From assembly GCA_016192455.1 (NCBI GenBank), contig JACPUC010000019.1:1-64000 (forward strand): a DNA stretch of 64,000 nucleotides, written 5' to 3'. The translations under genes were made by a program, and so were the position numbers. The notes beneath the pieces were generated by a model. That model saw nothing but the letters and a program-made list of their open reading frames with translations, was not told where the DNA came from and searched no databases. This document shows, in pieces, positions 46,266 to 53,310 of this stretch (its first letter is position 1; the number at the start of each line of letters is the position of its first letter). Source of the DNA: Candidatus Tectimicrobiota bacterium (GTDB lineage Bacteria > JACPUC01).

Positions 46266-46880
46266 TCACGCATTGATGACGAAGGGGGCGCGATCGCGCT
46301 GGCCAGGCTGGTTGGCTTGCTCGGGGAGGCGGATGCCGGCAAGCCCGTTGCGCACGAGGAGGCGTCCATCGCGGGTCAGGTGGAGAGGGCTGCGATAGAG
46401 CGGTTCGGGCGCCGGCCCTTTGACCACATCACCCTCAAGGTCGAAGACCGAGCCATGGCAGGGACAGCGGAAGACCTGCTCGCTGGGGGTCCAGCGCGGG
46501 GTGCAGGCAAGGTGGGTGCAGATGGAGACGAGCGCGTAGAGCCGCGCATCACGCCGCACCAACCACACCTTCTGGTCCTCCACCCATTGGGTGTTCACGG
46601 TGTCGGCCGGAAGATCAGCGACGGGGGCGGGACTGAAGGTGGCCGGCGGCTCGTCGACGACGTTCGGCTTCATGAACCGCACCAGGTTGTAGCCGGAGAT
46701 GAGGGAGGCAAGAGAGAGCCCCCCGAAGCCGGTCCACAGGCAGAAGGTGCGTCGATCAAGCTGGCGTGCGGCATTCCCGCGGGGAGAGGAATCCCCTCCC
46801 TGCGGAGACGCCTGCTCCGCTCCCTCCGGCCGAGAGTTAGTTGGTGTTGGCTCTCTGCTCACGACCCGCTCCTCTAGCAC
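46266..46880 (-). CDS. Rieske [2Fe-2S] protein
   Basis: A 204-residue Rieske subunit. The N-terminal anchor carries a Tat-like LDRRTF before a hydrophobic stretch (GGLSLASLISGY). The cluster ligands are C121 and H123 (CTHLAC) and C139 and H142 (CPCHGS), with C126/C141 for the disulfide. It transfers electrons from quinol at the cyt b site to the multihaem cytochrome. First gene of the complex operon (Rieske, b, b', octahaem c, monohaem c). Confidence 0.95.
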   Translation of the reverse strand: MLEERVVSREPTPTNSRPEGAEQASPQGGDSSPRGNAARQLDRRTFCLWTGFGGLSLASLISGYNLVRFMKPNVVDEPPATFSPAPVADLPADTVNTQWVEDQKVWLVRRDARLYALVSICTHLACTPRWTPSEQVFRCPCHGSVFDLEGDVVKGPAPEPLYRSPLHLTRDGRLLVRNGLAGIRLPEQANQPGQRDRAPFVINA

Positions 46881-47304
46881 CTTACACCTGCGGAGACCAC
46901 TCCTCAGATGGGAAGGAGAGGCCGCCGAGCCGCCGCCGTCCCTGCCGCAACGGAGAGCCCCAGGCGCTCTCCGCCGTCCGCTGCAATGAAGGTAGCTGAA
47001 CGTTCACACGACACCGACCTTAGGCGAGAATGTGTAACCCGAATCTTGCCGGCGCAAGGGCATCTAGAGATCGTTCCGTGGGTCTCCGCCTCTCGGCCGC
47101 CAGGGGTTGCGCCGGCGGGGAAACAGCGCACCCTCGCCGCTGGGTTATGCGGCATCCGGTACCCTCAATCTCCGTCGTTCTGCTCGTTAGACGACGCCCT
47201 GTTCCATCCAGAAGCCCCAGCTTCGCGGCAGCGCGGCGCCGCCGTTTGCCCTATCGCGCTCCCCTTGCGGCCGCGCTGATGGGATGGCCGCCCCCACCCT
47301 GGGT
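46881..47304. other. Intergenic region upstream of the Rieske operon
   Basis: No gene supported. One 7-bp GC-rich hairpin (CGGAGAG / CTCTCCG) lies near 46952-46974 without a T-run. It separates the cytochrome maturation cluster from the complex genes on the same strand. Confidence 0.4.
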
Positions 47305-47631
47305 TCACTCGACAAGCAGGCGCAAGCCGCGCAGCGCTCGGATGCGCACCACATCTCCCACGGCATGGGCGGTGGCGGCGCGGGCCTCCCACAGCTCGTT
47401 GGCGTAGCGCACCCTGAGATTGCGGCCGCACACGCCGATGACCTCCACCTCCTTGCCGATCATCGCTTCCGAGCCGCAGAGCGACTGCTTCCGCATGACC
47501 TGGAAGACCAGGAGGTACATGGCGACGGCGAGGCTGTTCACGAAGCCGTAGCCGGCCAGCGCCCAGGGCAGCGGCACAATCCAGAAGAGGATGAGACCGA
47601 ACGCCGGCATCCCCAGGAGGACGTGGCACAT
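47305..47631 (-). CDS. Small NfeD-like membrane protein
   Basis: A 108-residue protein with two N-terminal hydrophobic segments and a C-terminal OB-fold domain of the NfeD type (GKEVEVIGVCGRNLRVRYANELWEA-like pattern ending in VVRIRALRGLRLLVE). A GAGGGTGAG site precedes the ATG. NfeD domains usually assist SPFH proteins or membrane proteases; none is adjacent. It lies 222 bp downstream of the selenocysteine thioredoxin gene, in a stretch with no convincing frame of its own. Confidence 0.7.
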   Translation of the reverse strand: MCHVLLGMPAFGLILFWIVPLPWALAGYGFVNSLAVAMYLLVFQVMRKQSLCGSEAMIGKEVEVIGVCGRNLRVRYANELWEARAATAHAVGDVVRIRALRGLRLLVE

Positions 47632-47853
47632 GACTCACCCTCAGGCTCTGAGATGGCGAGCGGCTCCGCAACCCAGGTGGTGAACAGGACGCCGCGCGGC
47701 AATCTCGTCGAAGCGCACCATCAGCCTGCCCAGGCGCCTGGCTTGCGGCGGGCCCCTGCCGGTGGGAACGCCATGATCTTGGGCTTGCCAGCGGGCCCGG
47801 CGGAACACCGCCGCAGGTGCCGCCTTCACACTCAGAGCAGCCCACGCCAGCCT

Positions 47854-48456
47854 TCAAGTCTCTTCGAGGAGCTGCTTGATGAAACGATTGATGCCGGGAG
47901 AGGTCCACTCCCGCGGGCCCACGGCGACGGCCACGAGGCGACCGCGCTTGTCGATCAGGAAGCTCTCCGGATGGCCGCTGATGCCGTAGTCTTGCGCCAC
48001 CGCGCTGCGCGTGTCGAGGAGGCTGCGGAAGGTCCAGCCGCGGCGCTGCATCTGCCGCGTCACCATCCCCTCAACCTCACCGACATTGACGGCGAGCACC
48101 ACGAACCGCGGATCATCTTGAAACGTTTCCATCAGCTTTTGAATTGAAGGAGACTCCTTCAAGCATGACTGTCACCAGGTGGTCCGAAAGGTGAGGAAGA
48201 CCACCTTGCCGAGGAAGCTCTGCAGGTCCACGCGGACGCCTCTGGTGTCCTGCAGCGAGAAGGTCGGCGCCGGGGAGCGCGGCTCATACATCTTCATGAA
48301 CACCGCGTAGCCTTCGGCGTTGCGCCGCAGGAGCGCTTCACGCTCGACCACCTTGCGCGCCAGCAGAACCAGGAAGATCAGGATCAACCCCCCCATGACC
48401 CAGACGCCGTAGCCCCGGAAGACGCGCACCGCAGCTTCACCCGTCTTAGTAATCAA
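47854..48456 (-). CDS. Selenocysteine-containing TlpA/CcmG-like thioredoxin (U-x-x-C)
   Basis: Read through an in-frame UGA (48172-48174), this is a 200-residue membrane-anchored thioredoxin. It has a TM segment at about 17-33, then PAPTFSLQDTRG and LGKVVFLTFRTTW-Sec95-QSC98-LKESPS. UGA replaces exactly the first active-site Cys of the W-C-x-x-C motif. Downstream are VVLAVNVGEVEG, the redox-fold helix and cis-Pro YGISGHPESFLIDKRG, all in the same frame. The TTG at 48456 follows AGAGGAG and overlaps ccmH by 11 nt; GTG at 48429 is an alternative. A 7-bp hairpin with a 5-nt loop follows the UGA. By family and context it would reduce apocytochrome or CcmH thiols in the periplasm. Confidence 0.85.
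48144..48162 (-). promoter_or_regulatory. Candidate bacterial SECIS hairpin in the thioredoxin mRNA
   Basis: Directly downstream of the UGA, the transcript reads UUGAAGG-AGUCU-CCUUCAA: a perfect 7-bp stem and 5-nt loop with G at loop position 2. The loop begins 16 nt after the UGA, the lower edge of the spacing known for SelB-dependent elements. Confidence 0.7.
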
Positions 48457-48940
48457 GGTGGTGCAACTCCTCTTGTAAACGTTGGCGGTACATGGCCAGG
48501 TGGGCCTCCTGCAGCTCCGTCGTGGAGGCCTTGGGGGACGCATCGGGGCTCTCCCTGCGACGCTTGTTCGACCACAGGAAGAGCACACTGCTGAGCAGGA
48601 ACCCGGCCCCCACCAGGACCGCGAACGGGGTCACCCAGGCGGTGAGATCGAAGCCCCGCTTGGGGGGCGCCGCCAGGATCTTGGCGCCGTACTGGTCGAC
48701 AAAGTAGGCGATGATCTGTTCCTTCGTCTGACCGGCGGCAAGTTTCTCCGTGATGAGCGCCTTGGCCGGCACCGCCCACCCCTGCATCTCGCAGATAGCG
48801 AGAACCTTGTTGCAGCCGCACTGGCAGATGAGGTCGGCGGCCACGTCCTGCATAGTCACCCCTGCGCTCGCCGCATGCCCTGCCCCATGGAGGAGCAGGA
48901 ACGCGACCAAGAGGATGCCGAGCAGCGTGACGGTTCTCAT
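48446..48940 (-). CDS. ccmH: Cytochrome c maturation protein CcmH
   Basis: A 164-residue exported thiol protein with signal peptide (LLGILLVAFLLLHGAGHA), the paired-cysteine motif LICQCGCNKVLAIC, and a C-terminal membrane helix (VTPFAVLVGAGFLLSSVLFLW). CcmH keeps apocytochrome CXXCH thiols reduced and presents them to CcmF. The ATG at 48940 overlaps the zinc-ribbon gene stop by 4 nt; its 3' end overlaps the selenocysteine thioredoxin start. Confidence 0.9.
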   Translation of the reverse strand: MRTVTLLGILLVAFLLLHGAGHAASAGVTMQDVAADLICQCGCNKVLAICEMQGWAVPAKALITEKLAAGQTKEQIIAYFVDQYGAKILAAPPKRGFDLTAWVTPFAVLVGAGFLLSSVLFLWSNKRRRESPDASPKASTTELQEAHLAMYRQRLQEELHHLDY

Positions 48941-49512
48941 GGGCGCGACTCCTCTGCTGGGGCTGCGGCGGTGTTCCGAGCGAGCGCGGCGCCGCAAGCG
49001 GAGCAGAGCGTTTCACTCCTTGGCGCCAGGCGCCCGCAGCTCCAGCACGAAATTCGACATGGCGCGCCGCACTGCGTGCAGAAAAAGTTTCCGGCCCGCA
49101 GGAGATGGCCGCAGGAGCGGCAGCGGTCGGCCGGCGCGGCGAGCGACTCCATCTGCGCACCCGCCTCTGCCGAGAAGGCCGGGACGCCCGCCCCTCTCCG
49201 CTCTTCCCCTCGCCGGCGGCGTCGATCCCCCTTGAACTCCCGCGGTCGGGCATCCAGCTCCTGGAGGATCGCAATGGCTGCCTCGGATTGCGCCGCGTGC
49301 AGCTCCGCGAAGTCTTCCGCCGAGAGCTTGCCGGTGAGGTGATCGAGCTCCAGATCCTTCAGGGCCAGCAGGGCCGCCTCCTTGCGCTCCCACAGCTCAT
49401 CGGCGGCGCCCCGCCGGGAGCTCTCCTTGGCGCCCCGGAACCAGCGCGAGAAGGGGTAGCTCACCACGCCGGCCGCAACGATGATGATGGCAAGCTCAAG
49501 CAACACGATCAT
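48937..49512 (-). CDS. CcmI-like membrane protein with C-terminal double zinc ribbon
   Basis: A 191-residue protein. One N-terminal membrane helix (LLELAIIIVAAGVVSYPFSRW) and a helical segment with KEAALLALKDLELDHLTGKLS resemble the CcmI N-terminal part. The C-terminal ~60 residues hold four Cys pairs (CRSC, CTQC, CWSC, CSAC), a double zinc ribbon. Start ATG overlaps the ccmF stop by one base. CcmI proteins act as apocytochrome chaperones with CcmF and CcmH; here the TPR domain is replaced by zinc ribbons. Confidence 0.78.
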   Translation of the reverse strand: MIVLLELAIIIVAAGVVSYPFSRWFRGAKESSRRGAADELWERKEAALLALKDLELDHLTGKLSAEDFAELHAAQSEAAIAILQELDARPREFKGDRRRRRGEERRGAGVPAFSAEAGAQMESLAAPADRCRSCGHLLRAGNFFCTQCGAPCRISCWSCGRLAPRSETLCSACGAALARNTAAAPAEESRP

Positions 49513-51581
49513 CAGGCGCCCTCCTCGGAAGCGTTGGGGAAGCCGTAGGCGCGCGAGCTTCGCAGCGCCGCGGCAGGGCTGGCGAGCGCCGGCGCAGCCG
49601 CGTCCCGCGCCGGCTGCCGACCCTGCGACGGGGCGCGCGCGCCACGCAGCTCCGGCACCGGCAAACCGGTGATGAGGGTGCCGAGGATCCAACCCAGGCC
49701 ACCCAGCCAGAGCCAGGAGATGAGGGGGTTGATGACCGCTTTCACGACGATGCGGTCGCGCTCCATCTCAGCCAGGATGACGTAGAGGTCCTCCTTCAAG
49801 GTTGAGCGCACCGCCACCTCGGTGGTGCTTTGCTCTTGCCGGAAGTGGTACTCCTTGCGGGGTTTCAGCGTCCCGAGCGAGGTCCCCCCGCGCCAGACGC
49901 TCAGCGTCACCTCCAGGACCTCCTTCCCCGGCTCGCGCCAGAGGTTGACGGTGTCAAGCTGCAGGCGGTACTCCCGCACGCTCAGGGACTCGCCCCGCAG
50001 CAGCCCAGCTTGGTGCTCCGTCTGGAAGGCGCTGCCGGTGATCCCCACGACCATCATGAGGACGCCGAGGTGGATGACGTAGCCGCCATAGCGCCGGCGG
50101 TTGCGCCCGAACAGCCCGATGAGCGCCTGCGCCCAGCCCGCCCCCTTCATCTGCTGGCGAGCCCGTGTGCCGCGGTAGAACTCGATGATGATCGAGGCGC
50201 CCACGAACGCCGCAAGGCCGAAGCTTATCACCACAAAGGGGTCGCGCAGCCCGCCCAGCACCATGCCGAGCAGCGCCAGCCCGCCCAGCAGCGCCGGCGG
50301 CACGAGGTTGCGCCGCAGGTTGCGGGCCGTCGCCTTGCGCCAGGCGATGAGCGGGCAGATGCCGGTGAGCAGCAGCATGGCCAGGAAGATCGGCGCCATC
50401 ACCTGGTTGAAGAACGGCGGCCCCACCGTCAGCTTCACGCCGCGCACCGCCTCGGAGATGAGGGGGAAGATCGTCCCCCACAGCACCGCGAAAGCGCCGC
50501 CGACGAGGAGCAGGTTGTTGAACAGGAAACTGCTCTCCCTCGAGATGAACGAATCGAGCTGGTGGGCGCTCTTCAGCAGCGGCAGCCGCCACACCAGGAG
50601 GCTCAACGAGCCAAACAGCACAACGCCCATGAAGCCCAGGAGGAGCGGTCCAACCGAGGCCTGCGCGAAACTGTGCACCGAAGTAATGACGCCGCTGCGG
50701 GTGAGGAAGGTGCCGAACAGCGTCAGCGAGAAGGTCGCCATGATGAGCGCCATGTTCCAGACTTTCAGCATCCCCTTCTTCTCCTGGATCATCACCGAGT
50801 GGAGGAAGGCGGTGCCGGTGAGCCAGGGCATGAAGGAGGCGTTCTCCACCGGGTCCCACATCCAGAAGCCACCCCAGCCCAACTCGTTGTAAGCCCACCA
50901 CGAGCCAAAGAGGTTGCCTATGCCCAGGAAGAACCAGGCGAAGAGTGTCCAGTTGCGCGTGCGGCTCACCCACTCATTCCCCACCTTCCCCGCCAGCAGG
51001 GCGCCGATGGCAAAGGCGAACGGAACGGTGAAGCCGATGTATCCCAGGTACAGCGTCGGCGGATGGAAGAACATGCCGGGGTTCTGCAGCAAGGGGTTCA
51101 AGCCGCGGCCATCAGCCGGCACTTGCGCCGCAAGCTCGAAGGGGTTGCTGCTGAAGTTCGTCAACGCCAGGAAGAAGGTCAGCACCGTGAGCAGCACCGG
51201 CAGCACGTAGGGGAAGATGTCGCTCGGTCGCCGCTCGTTCTGCACGATCACCACCACGACCATGAGCGACAGCACCCACACCCAGAAGAGGAGGGACCCT
51301 GCGAGACCGCCGTAGAACGCCGACAACGTGTAGACCAGCGACAGATCGCGGCTGGTGTAGCTGGCGACATACTGCAGGGAGAAGTCCCGGGTCACCAGGG
51401 CATAGATGAGCGCCGCCGAGGCCACGCTGAGCAGGACGCCGAGCATCACGCCGGCGCCAAGGGCGCTGGCGGTGGAAGCCCCGTGCCGGCGTTTGGCGCC
51501 GAGGACCGACACCCCCAAGCCATAGAGTGCCAGCAGGAACGCGAAGAAGAGAGCAAAGCGGCCAAGGTCGATCATGCGCAC
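49512..51581 (-). CDS. ccmF: Cytochrome c haem lyase CcmF
   Basis: A 689-residue polytopic membrane protein that attaches haem to apocytochrome c. The periplasmic haem-binding WWD domain is clear at about 227-252 (GSWWAYNELGWGGFWMWDP). Conserved HPP and LHSVMIQEKKGML histidine segments flank it. About 15 hydrophobic helices and a large periplasmic segment near the C-terminus match the family. The start may be M1 or M3. It lies between the small membrane gene and the CcmI-like gene in one cluster. Confidence 0.95.
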   Translation of the reverse strand: MRMIDLGRFALFFAFLLALYGLGVSVLGAKRRHGASTASALGAGVMLGVLLSVASAALIYALVTRDFSLQYVASYTSRDLSLVYTLSAFYGGLAGSLLFWVWVLSLMVVVVIVQNERRPSDIFPYVLPVLLTVLTFFLALTNFSSNPFELAAQVPADGRGLNPLLQNPGMFFHPPTLYLGYIGFTVPFAFAIGALLAGKVGNEWVSRTRNWTLFAWFFLGIGNLFGSWWAYNELGWGGFWMWDPVENASFMPWLTGTAFLHSVMIQEKKGMLKVWNMALIMATFSLTLFGTFLTRSGVITSVHSFAQASVGPLLLGFMGVVLFGSLSLLVWRLPLLKSAHQLDSFISRESSFLFNNLLLVGGAFAVLWGTIFPLISEAVRGVKLTVGPPFFNQVMAPIFLAMLLLTGICPLIAWRKATARNLRRNLVPPALLGGLALLGMVLGGLRDPFVVISFGLAAFVGASIIIEFYRGTRARQQMKGAGWAQALIGLFGRNRRRYGGYVIHLGVLMMVVGITGSAFQTEHQAGLLRGESLSVREYRLQLDTVNLWREPGKEVLEVTLSVWRGGTSLGTLKPRKEYHFRQEQSTTEVAVRSTLKEDLYVILAEMERDRIVVKAVINPLISWLWLGGLGWILGTLITGLPVPELRGARAPSQGRQPARDAAAPALASPAAALRSSRAYGFPNASEEGA

Positions 51582-51817
51582 GACTCCACCGTCGCCGAGC
51601 TGCCGTGGCGGGCTTGCGGGCGCTGCGCCGACGGCAGGCGGGCATCAGGTAACCTCTTTGCATTGGTGCGGCCGCAGCCGCCGGAATGCGGTCCATGCGC
51701 ACGGGGTCGCGCTCCAACTACCGCCGGGGGATCACCCGAACAGGGAGGGAGCAACCAACGTGGCAAAGATGGAGCGCGGCGGCGGATGCGAGCCCTCGCA
51801 GGGCGAGGCTGCGTCCC

Positions 51818-52132
51818 TTACATGGAGGCGAGCGTGAGGCGAGGAGGTCGGAAGAAGGAGGTGTGGAGGAGGCGCACCCGGGGTGGATGGGCAAGCCACC
51901 GCAACCGGCTGGCGAACAGCGGCCCCAGCACCAGGGGTAGCGCCGCTACGGCAATGCAGCACCCTGCTGGCGCGGGCGTGGACATATGCCCGCTCTCTTG
52001 TAACGTCAGGAGACAGATGTTGAGCAACACCAGGAAGACGCAGAGCGCCAGGATGAGACCCCGCTGCTGGTGGTGGATACGGGCGAGTCTACGCATGCTG
52101 GATCGGCTATCCTGAACTGGAAAGGTGTTCAT
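51818..52132 (-). CDS. Small membrane protein of unknown function
   Basis: A 104-residue protein with two hydrophobic segments (LILALCVFLVLLNICLL and CCIAVAALPLVLGPLFA). The ATG at 52132 follows AAAGGA. No known domain. It lies between the DUF1573-like selenoprotein gene and ccmF on the same strand, so it may assist the same process. The 236 bp to ccmF hold no further gene. Confidence 0.5.
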   Translation of the reverse strand: MNTFPVQDSRSSMRRLARIHHQQRGLILALCVFLVLLNICLLTLQESGHMSTPAPAGCCIAVAALPLVLGPLFASRLRWLAHPPRVRLLHTSFFRPPRLTLASM

Positions 52133-52204
52133 GTCCTTTAAGATGCGCCGCTGGTCGCAGCGCCTCCTTGGTTCCAGCAACGTCCTCAATGCCGCGTCAC
52201 CGTC

Positions 52205-52735
52205 TCAGGGCACGATGAAGTTCCCCTTGATGCGCAAGCGCGTCTCCGGTTGGCGCGGATCGTTCGATTTGATCACCGCTTCGAAGAGGTGCGGTCCTTC
52301 CATCCCCTTGTGCATCATGACGGAGGTGGTCACGGTTCCAGAGAAGCCGGGCTGCAGGGTGACCTCACGGATCACCATCTCCGGCGGTCAGCACCCCTCG
52401 AGCACTTTCATTTGGATCTTCTGATCGCGCCCGAACTCATTGGTGATGCGCAGCTCCGCATCGCCGACGTTGCGGTACACGAACGCATAGGGAGCCAGAC
52501 GATCAATGTACACCTTGCCGAAATCGACGAACTGGGTGTCAAACTCGATCTTCGGCCCCAACGCCACCGCCGGCCCGCCGGGCGCCGCGGCAAGGGGCGC
52601 GAGCTGCGCCGCGGCAGCCGCCCCCGCCGACCAGCTCAGGGCCACGACAGCGGACAGCAGGAGCAGGCCGCACACCGCCACGACGATGCGCGGGAAGCGT
52701 TCCAAGACTCTAGCTCGCGCGCGGCAATCTCTCAT
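52205..52735 (-). CDS. DUF1573-like exported selenoprotein with Cys-Sec motif
   Basis: Read through UGA at 52388-52390 this is a 176-residue protein. It has an N-terminal hydrophobic signal/anchor (VVAVCGLLLLSAVVALSW), then a DUF1573-type Ig-like domain: VDFGKVYIDRLAPYAFVYRN, a MKVLEG-C115-Sec116-PPE turn, LQPGFSGTVTTSVMMHKG, and SNDPRQPETRLRIKG. The 60 codons after the UGA complete the domain, so the UGA is internal and falls where DUF1573 proteins have their conserved cysteines. A 7-bp hairpin follows at 18 nt. It is first in the cluster with ccmF/ccmH and a second Sec protein, and may pass electrons to or from it. Confidence 0.82.
52358..52376 (-). promoter_or_regulatory. Candidate bacterial SECIS hairpin in the DUF1573-like mRNA
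   Basis: The transcript reads GGUGAUC-CGUGA-GGUCACC: seven pairs (one U-G) and a 5-nt loop with G at position 2. The loop begins 18 nt after the UGA, in the allowed window and very like the element in the thioredoxin gene. Confidence 0.65.
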
Positions 52736-53310
52736 CTCCCCTCCCTGCTATGCACCGCGTCTGATTTGTGGGAGCGTTCCTCGCCTCTCAAGGGTGGCAC
52801 GCCATCTTTCATGGCTAACTTCATGCCTGCGTGACCTTAAAACCTTGACCGACATCAAAATCTCGAGGAGGAGCGCATCCTACGGCGGCAGGGCTTCCGC
52901 TGGCGCAGAGAGCTAATACCATCCTATAAGTTCCAACACCTCATTCTGACAGGGGGCCTTCTCTCCTCCGCGCACTCCGTAGGAGCGGATCGTAGGGGCG
53001 GGGCTTGCCCCGCCCGGCGCTTACGTCTGCGAGGGAACCTTGTCCCCTCGCGCACCCCGCCTTGTAGGGGCGGTTCGCGAACCGCCCCTACGGGATGGGG
53101 GTATGGGGGAGCATGGGTCCCTCATAAGCTCCTTGCCAATCCAGCGAGCAACGCCGCAACTAGGTGAGCGAACTTGTGGGACACACCACGAACGGGTGGG
53201 ATCGAACCTTTGGGGGCATGTCATGTGATAGGATAGGGTGGTGCAAGTGTAGAACTCCCCGCAGCGGGAGTCCTCCCGCCTTCAACAACCGAGAATTCGG
53301 TGGAGAAGCC
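52736..53310. other. Intergenic region with palindromic repeats between divergent genes
   Basis: No gene is supported. It holds a copy of the GCGAGGG/CCCTCGC repeat at about 53029-53060, the intact 28-bp palindrome at 53064-53091 and a GGGGCGGGGC/GCCCCGCC variant near 52991-53020. It must also hold promoters for the selenoprotein cluster and the amidase, but none is clear. Confidence 0.5.
53064..53091. repeat. 28-bp perfect palindromic repeat, copy B
   Basis: Identical to 29267-29294 (arms GTAGGGGCGGTTCG / CGAACCGCCCCTAC), 24 kb away, again in intergenic DNA next to GCGAGGG-type hairpins. Confidence 0.85.

Noticed and set aside
47632-47853. A third UGA-containing gene between the thioredoxin and NfeD-like genes
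   Set aside because: Frames can be strung together through UGAs, but the peptide has no domain, no SECIS-like hairpin at the right distance and no ribosome site.
48144-48174. Reading the UGA in the thioredoxin gene as a simple nonsense mutation or frameshift
   Set aside because: There is no shift, the UGA stands exactly at the catalytic Cys codon, sequence stays conserved-looking on both sides, and a SECIS-like hairpin follows. A second, independent gene nearby shows the same pattern.
52736-52860. A 30-codon leader frame (MKLAMKDG...) upstream of the DUF1573-like gene
   Set aside because: No ribosome site of note and no conservation evidence; such short frames occur by chance.
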